Assembly (NCBI RefSeq): GCF_900169175.1
Contig: NZ_FXZM01000004.1
Span: 62,001 to 126,000, forward strand
Direction: 5' to 3'
Source: Brevibacterium jeotgali
GTDB lineage: Bacteria; Actinomycetota; Actinomycetes; Actinomycetales; Brevibacteriaceae
Length of the DNA: 64,000 nt
In this document: one piece after another, positions 1-9,065 of the stretch
Layout: each line of letters starts with the position of its first letter
Position numbering within the stretch: position 1 is the stretch's first letter
Translations under genes and position numbers: made by a program
Notes under the pieces: model-generated
The model's database searches: none
What the model was told of the DNA's origin: nothing
Seen by the model: the letters and a program-made list of their open reading frames with translations, nothing else

Positions 1-1
1 C

Positions 2-1600
2 CTCCTCCCACGGACAGCCAAGGACGCAGCTGACTTCGAACCGCAGGTGACTGAGTCGCTTGCAGAGGCGATCCGATGGTTCATCGTCGCAGCGGCGGTC
101 CGTCGGATTCGAGGACAGGCGACTAAGCACTCGACGATGCTCATTCATACGACGCATCGCGTCGACCCCCACTTCCTCATGCGCGATGAAGTGAATCGTT
201 TCCTGAAGCCGCTCCAAGACGAGGCGCTGGATGGGGAGACGGACTCGTTCTACGACGTCTTCCACGCAGAGATGAACCGAGCCGCTGAGCTGGACACAGG
301 CGATGGCCCTGCGCCTACCTGGCCGAGTGTGAAGGCTGAGATCCCGAATGTGCTCCGCACGCTGAAGGTCGCTGTCGACAACGGCTCAGCGGACGAATCA
401 GAGAGACTCGACTACGAGACCGACCCCGCTCAGACGGTGATCGTGATCGGCGGAGGGACTCTGTCTCGTGGACTGACACTCGAAGGCCTGTTCGTCTCCT
501 TCTTCACTCGCACGTCGAACACGTACGACACTCTCCTCCAGATGGGTCGCTGGTTCGGCTACCGGGCGGGATACGAGGACCTGCAGCGCATCTGGGTCAG
601 CCCCGGGCTGGATAGCGACTATCGCTTTCTCGCGGCGGTTGAGTCGGATCTCCGCGTGGAGGTTGAGCGGATGGCTGCCGGGGGCCTCACACCCAGCCAG
701 ATCGGGCTCAGGATCCGACAGCATCCCGGCCGGCTTCAGGTCACATCGAAGAACAAGATGAGGCACGTCGAGGAGGTCGAAGTGGACTTCGAGGGGCAGC
801 AGTTCCAGACGACCAAGTTCGACGTCTCCGATCCGGACGCGCTTCTCGAATCAGCATCGTCCGTGCGTCAGTTCCTCTCCGGGCTGGCCTCATACGGTGC
901 GGATCGCGCCGAGGATTCCGGGGCTGTGCTCTTCGACGGCGTGGAGGCTTCGAAGGTTCTCGGTTTTCTCGAGTCGTTCTCAGCACACGACGACCTTGAG
1001 GATCTTCTTGCCGGCGCGGTTCAGTGGACCAGGGAGAAGTTGCCGGAGCGGCCGTGGAATGTCGTTCTGGCGAACGGGTCGACAAGGGAAGAGTACCGGG
1101 TGGGTGATGTGACGGTGCATGCGGTGAATCGTGCTCCCCTCGCTGCGAATGAAGGAGGTTTCGGCGATCCGACGGTCAATATCCGAGCGCTGATGAGCGC
1201 GGGAGACCTGGTTTCCGATCTCGCGATTATGGGCCGGCTGAGTGGCAGTGACAGGCACCAGTTGACGAACAAGCGGCAGAAAGCGCTCCGAGCTCAGAAG
1301 GGTGTCGGAGATGGTCGCGGCCTACTCGTGCTGTATCCGATCAGCCGGTCATCCACTTCGTCGAGCAGGACGCGCCAGAAGATGGCGGACGTACTCGGCG
1401 CGGTCGATCCACGGCTGGTATCTCCGAATGAGCCTCCGATATTCGGCATCGGTCTCGTGACCCCGTTCGACGTGGACGGAGTCATCAGGAACAAGGGAAG
1501 CTATGTCGCAGTCCGTCCCCCCTATACGGATGATCCGGAGGACAGCGAGACGGAGACGATCATTGACGACGAACGAGATTTCGACGGTGGTTCAGCATGA
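2..1600 (+). CDS. Z1 domain-containing protein, C-terminal part (partial at left edge)
   Basis: The reading frame is open from base 2, so the real start lies upstream; the GTG at 47 is only an internal codon. About 150-190 residues into the visible part is the Z1 signature: GGGTLSRGLTLEGL followed by YDTLLQMGRWFGYR and a GYEDLQRIW segment. It looks like the last helicase motifs (a QxxGRxxGYR arginine-finger motif) of a P-loop NTPase. Established knowledge: Z1 proteins occur in restriction-modification operons together with cytosine methyltransferases, GHKL ATPases and Vsr nucleases. The probable role is an NTP-driven component acting on DNA. The stop overlaps the next ATG (ATGA), so the two genes are translationally coupled. 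The N-terminal NTPase core cannot be checked because it is outside the window. Confidence 0.85.
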   Translation, partial: LLPRTAKDAADFEPQVTESLAEAIRWFIVAAAVRRIRGQATKHSTMLIHTTHRVDPHFLMRDEVNRFLKPLQDEALDGETDSFYDVFHAEMNRAAELDTGDGPAPTWPSVKAEIPNVLRTLKVAVDNGSADESERLDYETDPAQTVIVIGGGTLSRGLTLEGLFVSFFTRTSNTYDTLLQMGRWFGYRAGYEDLQRIWVSPGLDSDYRFLAAVESDLRVEVERMAAGGLTPSQIGLRIRQHPGRLQVTSKNKMRHVEEVEVDFEGQQFQTTKFDVSDPDALLESASSVRQFLSGLASYGADRAEDSGAVLFDGVEASKVLGFLESFSAHDDLEDLLAGAVQWTREKLPERPWNVVLANGSTREEYRVGDVTVHAVNRAPLAANEGGFGDPTVNIRALMSAGDLVSDLAIMGRLSGSDRHQLTNKRQKALRAQKGVGDGRGLLVLYPISRSSTSSSRTRQKMADVLGAVDPRLVSPNEPPIFGIGLVTPFDVDGVIRNKGSYVAVRPPYTDDPEDSETETIIDDERDFDGGSA

Positions 1601-2580
1601 GTGTTCGGGCGACGATTCAGCAGGCCCGCACCTTCGGCTCCATCCTGGGGGAGCGCGAGGCGCGCATTGCCCCATCTCCCGGACATGCAGACGGAAGCCG
1701 TGCGTGGTTCGGGACTGACTCCCAAGAGCGTCCTGTCGCCTACTTCGAGATCGGGGACCAGGCGCTGTCTCCGTTCGCAGTGAGCCAAGTCATTGACGTC
1801 GCTCCTGTTGAGACCGTGATCGAGGGCCAGCCGGAGGACGTCCGCGCGGCAAAGGTCACCTGCAGGGATTCGCGGCTGGACGATGTATTCATAGCTTTCA
1901 TGGACGACGTGACGTCACAGCTGGGAGAGCGGAGCGCCGTCGACGTGCTGTTGAACTCTGCAGCAGAGTGGAGGAACCTGCTCCGTGTCGTGAAACATGG
2001 GCTCAGTGACTCGGCGGCTGCGGGGCTCTACGGAGAACTGCGCTTCTTGGAGGAGCTGGTTCACCATTGCGGTGCCCAGGTGATCGAGACGTGGCAGCGT
2101 GACGGTCAGGACGTGCACGATTTCATCGCCGACCGCATACGGGTCGAGGTGAAGACGTCCTCCTTTCAGAATCGTCAGGCTGTCTCGATCCACGGTCTGA
2201 AGCAGCTCGAAGTTCCGGTGACGGCTCCCCTCATCCTTGCCGTCGCCGAGATCGAGAAGCACGGCGACGGTGAGACGATCGACAGTGTCGTAGACCGCAT
2301 CCTCGACGCAGGAGTGCCAATCGACTCCTTCTCCCAGAAATTGGAGGCTGCGGGATTCGTTCGAGGAATGAGCTCACTCGACGACGGGCTGACATTCTCG
2401 CTGGTCTCGTGGCGCTACTGGGAGATCGCGCGCCAGTCGCCTGTCCTCTCGACGCACACAGTCGGATCAGAAGTGGCGACAGCGATCAGCGATGTTCAGT
2501 ACACGCTCAATCTGGCCGCGCTCGCAGGTGGCACTCCGGAGTTCGACTGGACGGCGTTTCGCTCCGGTTCGAATCTGTGA
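1597..2580 (+). CDS. PD-(D/E)XK motif protein (putative restriction nuclease)
   Basis: This 327-residue protein starts at an ATG overlapping the previous stop by 4 nt. A nuclease-like core is visible: GEL near residue 150 (candidate first acidic residue), D175 in HDF and the E184-V-K186 triad in a VEVKTS strand. That gives the D-x(n)-E-x-K active site of the PD-(D/E)XK fold. It lies between the Z1 protein and the GHKL ATPase, the order found in Z1-type defence operons. It is therefore the best candidate for the DNA-cutting subunit, or a DNA-binding relative. Family assignment rests on motif and context; no characterised relative is recognised. There is no signal peptide or membrane segment. 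Confidence 0.8.
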   Translation: MSVRATIQQARTFGSILGEREARIAPSPGHADGSRAWFGTDSQERPVAYFEIGDQALSPFAVSQVIDVAPVETVIEGQPEDVRAAKVTCRDSRLDDVFIAFMDDVTSQLGERSAVDVLLNSAAEWRNLLRVVKHGLSDSAAAGLYGELRFLEELVHHCGAQVIETWQRDGQDVHDFIADRIRVEVKTSSFQNRQAVSIHGLKQLEVPVTAPLILAVAEIEKHGDGETIDSVVDRILDAGVPIDSFSQKLEAAGFVRGMSSLDDGLTFSLVSWRYWEIARQSPVLSTHTVGSEVATAISDVQYTLNLAALAGGTPEFDWTAFRSGSNL

Positions 2581-2596
2581 CCATGAGGAGGTCTCC

Positions 2597-4528
2597 TTGA
2601 CACGACTCAAGATCTATTCGAAGCCCCGCGGTGCGGGGGATCAGACCAGTGGTGGTCGCGGCAAGCTCCTGCGGTCAGCGTCCGACCTCACTCGAGTCCA
2701 GGTCCTCGTCCGTGAGACACTCCAGAATTCCTGGGACGCGAAGCTCGATGAGTGGGTTCCGGCATACGGCGTCTATGTCCGAAAGCCCTCCGCTGAGGCC
2801 AAGCGGACTCTTGCCGAAGATGTATTCACGGAAGTGCCGCCCTCTCTGGAGGTGCTCCGCACGAGCCTTGCGCATCCAGAGACGCGCGTCATGGAGATCT
2901 ACGACCGCGGAACGACAGGTTTGGACGGACCGGTCCATGCTGGCGAAGCAACGGATCCGGGGGCTCCGAACAACTTCAACTCCTTCGTCTTCGACATCGG
3001 AACGACGAAATCCGACGGCAGTGCCGGTGGAACTTTCGGGTTCGGCAAGACGGCCACCTTCGAAGTCTCCCATGCCCACAGTGTCGTCTACTGTTCGGTC
3101 TGCAAGAACGATGAGGGTCAGGTGGAGCACCGACTAATCGCGTCTGCATTGCATGACCCGTATGACGAGGACGGCGCTCGCTTCACTGGTGCTCACTGGT
3201 GGGGCGACCCGAACCACGATGAGATCGTGCCGCTGCGAGGCGACGAAGCGCGCGCGATCGGAGAACGCCTCTTCCAGACGTCGTTCAGCGACGAGGATGA
3301 AGAGACCGGTACATCGATCCTGGTCATCGACCCCGAAGTGCGGGTAAGTCTTAGGGACGAGTCCGCGACTGAGCGCGTTCAAGTGCATGATGAAGTACTC
3401 GAGGATCTGCTCGTCGACGAAGTGGTGAAGTCGCTGGCGGAGAACGCCTGGCCGAAGGCGATCAGCACCGGCGGCGAGTTTCCGCCGATGATCTTCCACG
3501 TCTACAAGCGCGATGAGGAGATCGAAGTTGCCGAGATCATTCGTGAGGGGTTCGACCGGTACGCCGCATCTCTTACTGAAGTGCGTGAACAGCTGAGTCA
3601 GCTGGAAGGGGATGCTCCGCCTCGGTCCCTCCAGATCCTGAAGGAGAAGCTGGAGCCCATCACGCTTCGTCCGGCCCGATCCTTCACAGAATCGCGTGAG
3701 ACCTTCTTCGGAGACCGACGGGACAATGTCGCTGGTTACCTCCATCTGATGATCACTCTGGATGAGTCCACCGGATGCAAGCCAGGCGACCGCCGCGCAC
3801 TCTCAGCACCGAAGAACAGGCTCTGTCTCATGCGCTCGGGTCCTGAATTGGTCGTGTACTACTACCCGGTCGTTGACGTTGAGTTACCTGGGCTGCAATG
3901 GACTGGAGTATTCAAACCGACGCCGGAATGCGATCACCACTTCGCGTCGTCGGAGCCCCCCACACATGACACCTGGACACCGAACACCGCGGACACAGAG
4001 GTGTCTGCGTATATGGTCCGCAGGACATTGGACGCGATCAAGAAGAAGACGAGGACATTCCTCGAGGTGCAGAAGGTCGAACAGAGCGCGGAGAGCCGCT
4101 CGGTGCGAGATGTCGCGAATGCGCTCAGAGGATTCGTGCCGCTCGGGCGTCAGGAGCCCGGGCCCGAACGGGAAACGTCAGGGCGCAAACCGTCGAGGCG
4201 CCGGACAGCGGCTGCGTCGGCGAGGCCACGAGTCGAGGTAATCGACTATCATGCGGCTCCGGATGGGCACGGTTTCACCGTGCAGTTCCACTTGGAGGCG
4301 TCGACCGATGCGCAGTACGTTGTGCGCGCGAAGCCCGCGGCGCAGACGGCTGACGGATCGATGCTCCTTGAAGACAGAGAATACTCAGTGACGTGGAGCG
4401 GCGCCGATCCATCGCGACCGCGTCATCGTGAAGCCGTCTATCGCGGTGGAGCGCAGGGGGAACTGAAGATCAATACTCTGTCAGCGATTGCGCTGGACCT
4501 CGCGATCGACCTGGAGGAGGCTTCATGA
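2597..4528 (+). CDS. GHKL-type (MutL/MORC-like) ATPase of a restriction operon
   Basis: This is a 643-residue protein with a Bergerat ATP-binding fold near the N-terminus. The N-box is E40-x3-N44 in VRETLQNSWDA, the G1 box is D103-R-G105 in YDRGTTGL, and the glycine-rich lid GGTFGFGKTA starts at G144. I chose the TTG start at 2597 because a full AGGAGG (2586-2591) sits 5 nt upstream; the ATG at 2492 would overlap the previous gene by 89 nt with no ribosome site. Established knowledge: GHKL ATPases with this gene context were described as prokaryotic relatives of MORC proteins in restriction-modification systems. ATP-dependent dimerisation on DNA is the inferred role. The C-terminal third is a basic linker (around residue 530) followed by an unrecognised domain. 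It overlaps the next gene by ATGA. Confidence 0.8.
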   Translation: MTRLKIYSKPRGAGDQTSGGRGKLLRSASDLTRVQVLVRETLQNSWDAKLDEWVPAYGVYVRKPSAEAKRTLAEDVFTEVPPSLEVLRTSLAHPETRVMEIYDRGTTGLDGPVHAGEATDPGAPNNFNSFVFDIGTTKSDGSAGGTFGFGKTATFEVSHAHSVVYCSVCKNDEGQVEHRLIASALHDPYDEDGARFTGAHWWGDPNHDEIVPLRGDEARAIGERLFQTSFSDEDEETGTSILVIDPEVRVSLRDESATERVQVHDEVLEDLLVDEVVKSLAENAWPKAISTGGEFPPMIFHVYKRDEEIEVAEIIREGFDRYAASLTEVREQLSQLEGDAPPRSLQILKEKLEPITLRPARSFTESRETFFGDRRDNVAGYLHLMITLDESTGCKPGDRRALSAPKNRLCLMRSGPELVVYYYPVVDVELPGLQWTGVFKPTPECDHHFASSEPPTHDTWTPNTADTEVSAYMVRRTLDAIKKKTRTFLEVQKVEQSAESRSVRDVANALRGFVPLGRQEPGPERETSGRKPSRRRTAAASARPRVEVIDYHAAPDGHGFTVQFHLEASTDAQYVVRAKPAAQTADGSMLLEDREYSVTWSGADPSRPRHREAVYRGGAQGELKINTLSAIALDLAIDLEEAS

Positions 4529-5424
4529 CCGGAATCAAGCTGTATCCCTATCCTCGGATCGACGAGGCTGTGGAATGGTCTGAGGTATCCATCGCAGTCG
4601 ATGGTCACTCTGTCGAGCACGATGAGCTGGCCGATCGGTGGGACGCGCACTCGACCATCACCCTTTCGGTGACGGCAACAGTGCCATTGGCTCAATTCAG
4701 GAAGAACTCGTCAACTGCGCCTGTCCTCACGCTCACAGCCGGGTGCTACAGCACTGCTGAGTCAGTCGCCGCTCGTTCTCAGTTCGTCCTCGGGGCAACA
4801 AGGGCGAGCGCATCGGCACAGGTCTCGATGGGCGGCGCGAAGATCGCCCAGCAACTAGAAGTCAAGGCGACGTTGACGGTCCCGTTCGGCGACGAGAAGT
4901 GGCTTGAGCGTCGAGTCATCGCCCAGCGGCGACCGGAGAAGATCAACCTGGATTCCGAACTCTCGGGCTTCCCGACGTCGGCGGTCTCCTTCAAAGATAA
5001 TAATTGGAGAGAAGCCCCGTGGATGATCGACATCAGTGCAGTCGATCTTACGGACCCGTTCATGCATTCAATCCGCCTTACTCTGAACCTTGACTACCCG
5101 CGCGTGGTCGAACTTGTCGAAGGCAGAGCGGAGCAGTACGTCGAGATGGCGCTTGAAGCGGCGATTATCCGGGCACTGCTTCAGACTGCTCGACGACTGG
5201 CCGATGAGTCGACGAGAGGTGAGGTGGACGAGTACGGGCGAGATGATGCCGTCACGCGAGCGATCGAAGAGTTCCCCGATTCGATCGCCGCGGCCGCCGA
5301 GAAGACCAGCCGTCAGTATCTGAATCTGCCACTCGGATCGGTGATCTCGCGACTGCGCTCCCGCCCAGAGGGAGTGGAGACACTCATACTCAACGCTACT
5401 CAAGCGCTCAAGGAGAAGCGGTGA
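4525..5424 (+). CDS. Uncharacterised protein of the Z1/GHKL operon
   Basis: This 299-residue protein is not recognised. Its ATG overlaps the stop of the GHKL ATPase by 4 nt, and AGGAGG-like bases (4512-4520) precede it. The first half (residues 40-190) is rich in alternating hydrophobic and polar residues, suggesting a beta-sandwich. The second half (200-299) is probably helical and acidic. No catalytic motif, membrane segment or signal is visible. Position, coupling and conservation of gene order suggest a structural or sensor subunit working with the ATPase. That is inference only. Confidence 0.6.
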   Translation: MTGIKLYPYPRIDEAVEWSEVSIAVDGHSVEHDELADRWDAHSTITLSVTATVPLAQFRKNSSTAPVLTLTAGCYSTAESVAARSQFVLGATRASASAQVSMGGAKIAQQLEVKATLTVPFGDEKWLERRVIAQRRPEKINLDSELSGFPTSAVSFKDNNWREAPWMIDISAVDLTDPFMHSIRLTLNLDYPRVVELVEGRAEQYVEMALEAAIIRALLQTARRLADESTRGEVDEYGRDDAVTRAIEEFPDSIAAAAEKTSRQYLNLPLGSVISRLRSRPEGVETLILNATQALKEKR

Positions 5425-6164
5425 TGTCCTACTGCCTCTATCCTCGGCTGTCCGCCGAGCGCGCTTCGGCGCAGCGCGGGAGACTCCTTTCAGGTGACGC
5501 TGCATTCGACGCGTCATTGCTGGAGGAGTCGCTCACCGACGTTTCAGCATTCCCACCGACGGGCGGGCGACGAATCACGGACGAGGATCTCCATCGTCTC
5601 CGAGAGAAGTGCACCGCGGAGCTTGGGCTCCCCTGGCCAAGCGGAGTGCGAACTGACGATGAGCTTGACTTGCGAATCGGTCGCGTGCTGTACGAGGAGT
5701 CAGTGGGCTCTGCCGGCGAGTTCGGTAACGCACAGGTATGGGACTTCCTTACGCTCATCCTATTGCCTGATCTTGCGCTCGAACGATTCCCGAGAGAGGG
5801 AAAAGGGGCGATCGCCCGTCTGACCGGAGGAAACCGACGGCATGTGTTCCAACGGCTCTGGCGCCGGTGGAGAGTATTCGGAGCGGACATAGTCCAGGCT
5901 CGGGAGCTTACTGAGGATGACTACGTCGCACTGCTGGAGCGGCGGCTCACCGGCCAGAACCGAACATTGGCAGTCAAGACCGTCAGAGAGATCCAGAACA
6001 GCGGTCGGTCGGGCCAGTCGCGCCGTGAGTTCACCCGTGTTTTCATGCGCCAACTCGTTCAGGTCTCCGGACTTGTGGAGATGGGAGACGGTGAACCGGA
6101 TCACCTCGACGCGCTGTTCATGCACGTCGGAGAGGTGACTGAGCGTGCACTCGCTGGTGGGTGA
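5424..6164 (+). CDS. DUF6339-like protein of the Z1/GHKL operon
   Basis: About 246 residues, mostly alpha-helical, with a YCLYPRLS start and a basic C-terminal half. It resembles the DUF6339 proteins that accompany Z1/GHKL/Vsr genes, though I recall this family only in outline. ATG 5424 overlaps the preceding TGA by one base; a GTG at 5421 is an alternative start. AAGGAG at 5410-5415 suits either. Function is unknown. Its place as the last gene before vsr in an unbroken overlapping operon suggests an accessory subunit of the same system. There are no membrane or secretion signals. Confidence 0.65.
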   Translation: MSYCLYPRLSAERASAQRGRLLSGDAAFDASLLEESLTDVSAFPPTGGRRITDEDLHRLREKCTAELGLPWPSGVRTDDELDLRIGRVLYEESVGSAGEFGNAQVWDFLTLILLPDLALERFPREGKGAIARLTGGNRRHVFQRLWRRWRVFGADIVQARELTEDDYVALLERRLTGQNRTLAVKTVREIQNSGRSGQSRREFTRVFMRQLVQVSGLVEMGDGEPDHLDALFMHVGEVTERALAGG

Positions 6165-6576
6165 TTCCTGGGCCTCGTCCGAAGGGGCGCGGCTGACGAT
6201 GAAGGCGAATAGGCGCCGTGATACCCAGCCTGAGCTGCGGATCAGGCGAATCCTCCATTCGCGGGGTCTGCGCTACCGGGCTGACTTTGCTCCGGGTGAG
6301 GACCGGAGGAGACGAGCGGACATCGTCTTCACTCGCGCCCGCATCGCGGTGTTCGTGGATGGATGTTTCTGGCATGGTTGCCCCGAACACTTCATTCCGC
6401 CCAAGTCGAACCCCGACTACTGGGGATCGAAGATCGAGAAGAACCGTCGCCGTGATGCAGAGACGACTGCCCACCTTCGGGATGCCGGTTGGACTGTAAT
6501 GCGCTTCTGGGAGCACGAAGATCCTGCGGCCGCGGCAGAGGCGATCATTGACGCGTGGACTGTGCGAAGACGGTGA
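6145..6576 (+). CDS. vsr: Very short patch repair endonuclease (Vsr)
   Basis: This 143-residue protein carries the complete Vsr signature. SWASSEGARLTM-x-NRRRDTQPE lies near residues 8-28, ADIVF near 56, VFVDGCFWHGCPEH near 70-84 (the catalytic Asp plus the Cys/His zinc site), then K-x-N-x2-YW and GWTVMRFWEHE. Vsr nicks next to T:G mismatches arising from deamination of 5-methylcytosine. Its presence therefore implies a cytosine-5 methyltransferase partner, presumably upstream of the window. GTG 6145 overlaps the previous gene by 20 nt and has GGAGAGG upstream. It is preferred over ATG 6199 because the family's N-terminal SWASS segment is only kept with the earlier start. Confidence 0.92.
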   Translation: MHSLVGDSWASSEGARLTMKANRRRDTQPELRIRRILHSRGLRYRADFAPGEDRRRRADIVFTRARIAVFVDGCFWHGCPEHFIPPKSNPDYWGSKIEKNRRRDAETTAHLRDAGWTVMRFWEHEDPAAAAEAIIDAWTVRRR

Positions 6577-6649
6577 TTTGGCAATGATGCGCCAGACGGG
6601 CACACGGTCCGAGCCGGGTGCTCGAAGTGTGCAGCAGTATTCCCCGCGT

Positions 6650-6960
6650 TCGTGTCCCTCGTGGTCATGCCCCATATCGCTGTGCTCATGACCGTCGCCC
6701 GATTGACCTGCCCTCTCGCTGAGCGCTCGACTCGTCACCGTAATCTCATGGGGCACTTGCTTCAGCTCCACAGAGTCGACCATGGCCTCGGCGCCGACAT
6801 CTGCCATTCGTCAGGTCCACGCTGTGCGTAGTCTTCGTCTCCGGTTCCGTCACGTAGGAGAGCTCCTCGCTCACGCCATTTTCGGCATCGGTGCCTGCCC
6901 TTCGTCTGCCTCCTCCCACAGCTCGGTGACGGGTACCTCGGCAGCCGCCCCCCGGTCGCG
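6650..6960 (-). pseudogene. Decayed 3' end of an aztD-like gene (relic A)
   Basis: Read on the minus strand, this stretch encodes pieces of the C-terminal ~100 residues of the AztD-like protein found intact at 13207-14550. The pieces are VPVTELWEEADEGQ, ELSYVTEPETKTTHSVDLT and AEAMVDSVELKQVPHE, plus a His-rich tail. They are split over three frames by frameshifts, and the rest of the gene is absent. It is visibly more diverged from the intact copy than relics B and C. The remainder of the 429-base gap between vsr and the MFS gene (6577-6649 and 6961-7005) shows nothing else recognisable. Confidence 0.75.
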
Positions 6961-7005
6961 GGCAGTAGGGTTCCAGACGGTGGCGTCTGAACACAGGATC
7001 GTGGG

Positions 7006-8199
7006 GTGAGTATGGGTCGCTGGAGCGCTCGTGACAGCACTTTCGGCGCGGTGCTCATCCTCCTGCTCGGTGCTGGATGGGCGGCGAATCACTTCGCCTC
7101 CATGCTCGGGGTGCTCCGGGAGCAGGAGCACCTGAGTGATGTCCTGCTCAACGGCGCCTACGGGATCTACGCCCTGGGACTGCTCCCCTCCCTGCTGGGC
7201 GGTGGGGCACTGGCGGACAAGCTCGGTGCCCGTGCAGTGGTTCTGACCGGTGGCGCTGTTGCGGCGATCGGCAACGCGTCACTGCTCGTTTGGCACGGCG
7301 AGGCCGGGGTGTTGCTGGGGCGGCTCGTCGTCGGACTCGGCGTCGGCCTGGCGATGAGCGCCGGCACGGCTTGGGCCGGTCGACTCCGTGGCGCAGGTGG
7401 AGCGATCCTTGCCGGGATCTTCCTGACGCTGGGCTTCGCTGTGGGCCCCATCGTCTCCGGACTGCTGGCCTTCGCGATGCCGAACACTGCGGCCCTGCCC
7501 GCCCCCTTCGCGGTGACCGCGCTGTTCTCGCTCGCCACCGTGGCACTGGCGCTGGTGGTGGCCCGAGGACGCCCAGCAGCCCCTGCTGCGAGTGCCGTCG
7601 GGGTGAAGCTCACCCCCGACGCCGGACGCAGCGTCGGTCGAGCACTGTCAGCCGCCCTGCCGATGGCAGTGTGGGTGTTCAGCTGCGCAACCATGACCTT
7701 CGTGGTGCTGGCCGGGCGAGTGGCCGACCGGGTCGAATCCGGTCTGCTCCTGCCCGGGATCGCCGCGCTGCTGACACTCCTACCCGGTCTGGGCGCCCAG
7801 ATGCTGGGCCGCAGATTCGGCTGGGGGCCTCGTGCAGGGATCACCGGAGCTGTTCTGGCCGCCGTGGGCATGGCGGCGGCAGGCCTGGGCGGGGCCGTAC
7901 CCCCGGTCTGGCTCTTCATCGTGGCGAGCCTCGTCCTGGGCACCGCCTACGGACTGTGCCTGCAGCAGGGCCTGGTGGACGTCGAGCGCCTCAGTCCTCC
8001 TGAATCCCGCGGCACGGTGGTCGGGATCTTCTACGTCTTCACCTACCTGGGATTCGGCCTGCCGGTCCTGCTGGAGGCCCTGCTGCCCACACTGGGTGCG
8101 GCCGTCCCTCTGCTGGCACTGGCCGGGCTCGCCGTGCTGTCGGCTCTGCTGCGCGGACTGCAGCTGGTCAGGACGGGTCTGTTCCGCCAGCTTCGCTGA
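7006..8199 (+). CDS. MFS transporter
   Basis: A 397-residue integral membrane protein with about 12 hydrophobic segments. The loop between TM2 and TM3 has GGGALADKLGARAV, the classical MFS G-x3-D-x-(R/K)-x-G-R-(R/K)-type motif. A substrate cannot be assigned; drug or metabolite efflux is possible. The start is GTG 7006 or ATG 7012, and neither has a strong ribosome site. The gene stands alone between aztD relics A and B, and relic homology begins 2 bases after its stop codon. The transporter may therefore have arrived as one module. Its GC-rich codon use resembles that of the intact chromosomal genes rather than the slightly lower-GC defence operon. Confidence 0.85.
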   Translation: MSMGRWSARDSTFGAVLILLLGAGWAANHFASMLGVLREQEHLSDVLLNGAYGIYALGLLPSLLGGGALADKLGARAVVLTGGAVAAIGNASLLVWHGEAGVLLGRLVVGLGVGLAMSAGTAWAGRLRGAGGAILAGIFLTLGFAVGPIVSGLLAFAMPNTAALPAPFAVTALFSLATVALALVVARGRPAAPAASAVGVKLTPDAGRSVGRALSAALPMAVWVFSCATMTFVVLAGRVADRVESGLLLPGIAALLTLLPGLGAQMLGRRFGWGPRAGITGAVLAAVGMAAAGLGGAVPPVWLFIVASLVLGTAYGLCLQQGLVDVERLSPPESRGTVVGIFYVFTYLGFGLPVLLEALLPTLGAAVPLLALAGLAVLSALLRGLQLVRTGLFRQLR

Positions 8200-8200
8200 C

Positions 8201-8290
8201 CGCCCCACTCGCGACTGCAGTCTCATTCGGCACCTGCGACAGCTCTCCAGAGTCGACTACGGCATCTGCGCCATTGTCCGTCTTCGTCAA
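8201..8290 (-). pseudogene. Fragment of aztD 3' end (relic B)
   Basis: The bases match intact aztD positions 13270-13355 at roughly 85% by eye. The minus-strand translation reads AVVDSGELSQVPNETAVASG, against VVDSVELSQVPNETAVASG in the intact protein. No start and no upstream part are present. The 200 bases between this relic and the thermonuclease stop (8291-8492) hold no recognisable feature. Confidence 0.8.
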
Positions 8291-8492
8291 TTGCTGAATG
8301 GATTGCCAGCGTAGAGATCTTTCCGGCCCCCTCGGGACACTAGACCGGAAGAGCTTCTCAACGGTCCGGGCTACTTTCGGTGTGGGCGGTCTGGGAGCGC
8401 TCCCTCAGCTTTCGGGGCGACTCATCGGGATGCGGCTGTGCACTGTTGGCTGAACATGGTGCGCCTCTTTCCCCGTCGGTAGAAACCTGTCG

Positions 8493-8993
8493 CTACCGCA
8501 TGCAGGGAGGCGGTTCCGCTTGCTGGCCCAGCCTTTCGTAGTCAGCATACCGGGCTATGTCGGTCGCGGATTCGTACACTTTCGCCAGTCCTGAGGTGAG
8601 CAACTCGGCGCCCACGTCTTGCCCGTCAGCCTCGACATAGGCCAGTGTGCGTCCGTAGCGGTCGGTCTCCGATTGCGACGGATCGGTAGTGGTCACAACA
8701 TCACGACCAGCCGTCAGCTCTTCTGTGAGTGCGGTAGCTTCAGCTGCGCATTCCTCCCCGGGAGCACCGTCTCGAGCAACCTCTGGGGCATCAATGCCGA
8801 GGATTCGCACTCGCTCTTCGTTATTGTCTCGGTTCACAATGATCGTGTCCCCATCGATCACACGTACTACGGCGACCGTTTCTGTCGCTTGCGCTGACGG
8901 GAACAAGGGCAACACAAAGAGTCCGACAGTGACGGCCACAGCCAGCGGCACGACGACTACCAGCCCAGCCATGACTGTCCAGGTCCTATCCAT
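8493..8993 (-). CDS. Membrane-anchored thermonuclease (SNase-like)
   Basis: This 166-residue protein has one N-terminal hydrophobic segment (residues 5-30) ending near PSAQA, so it is an exported or anchored enzyme. It is followed by a staphylococcal-nuclease fold: VIDGDTI, VRILGIDAPE, C-A-x-EA and DRYGRTLAYV. These supply the acidic calcium ligands and the catalytic Arg/Glu/Arg set (R in VRILG, E in the EA-x-ALTEEL helix region, R in DRYGR). Such enzymes cleave DNA and RNA outside the membrane. It is divergent from the small gene at 9066 and lies between aztD relics B and C. Confidence 0.88.
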   Translation of the reverse strand: MDRTWTVMAGLVVVVPLAVAVTVGLFVLPLFPSAQATETVAVVRVIDGDTIIVNRDNNEERVRILGIDAPEVARDGAPGEECAAEATALTEELTAGRDVVTTTDPSQSETDRYGRTLAYVEADGQDVGAELLTSGLAKVYESATDIARYADYERLGQQAEPPPCMR

Positions 8994-9065
8994 AGTTCAG
9001 TGCTCCCGGCTGGTTCCTTCGGCTGATGAGATGACGGCAGGCAAGGCTGACTCCGGGAAATAGTT

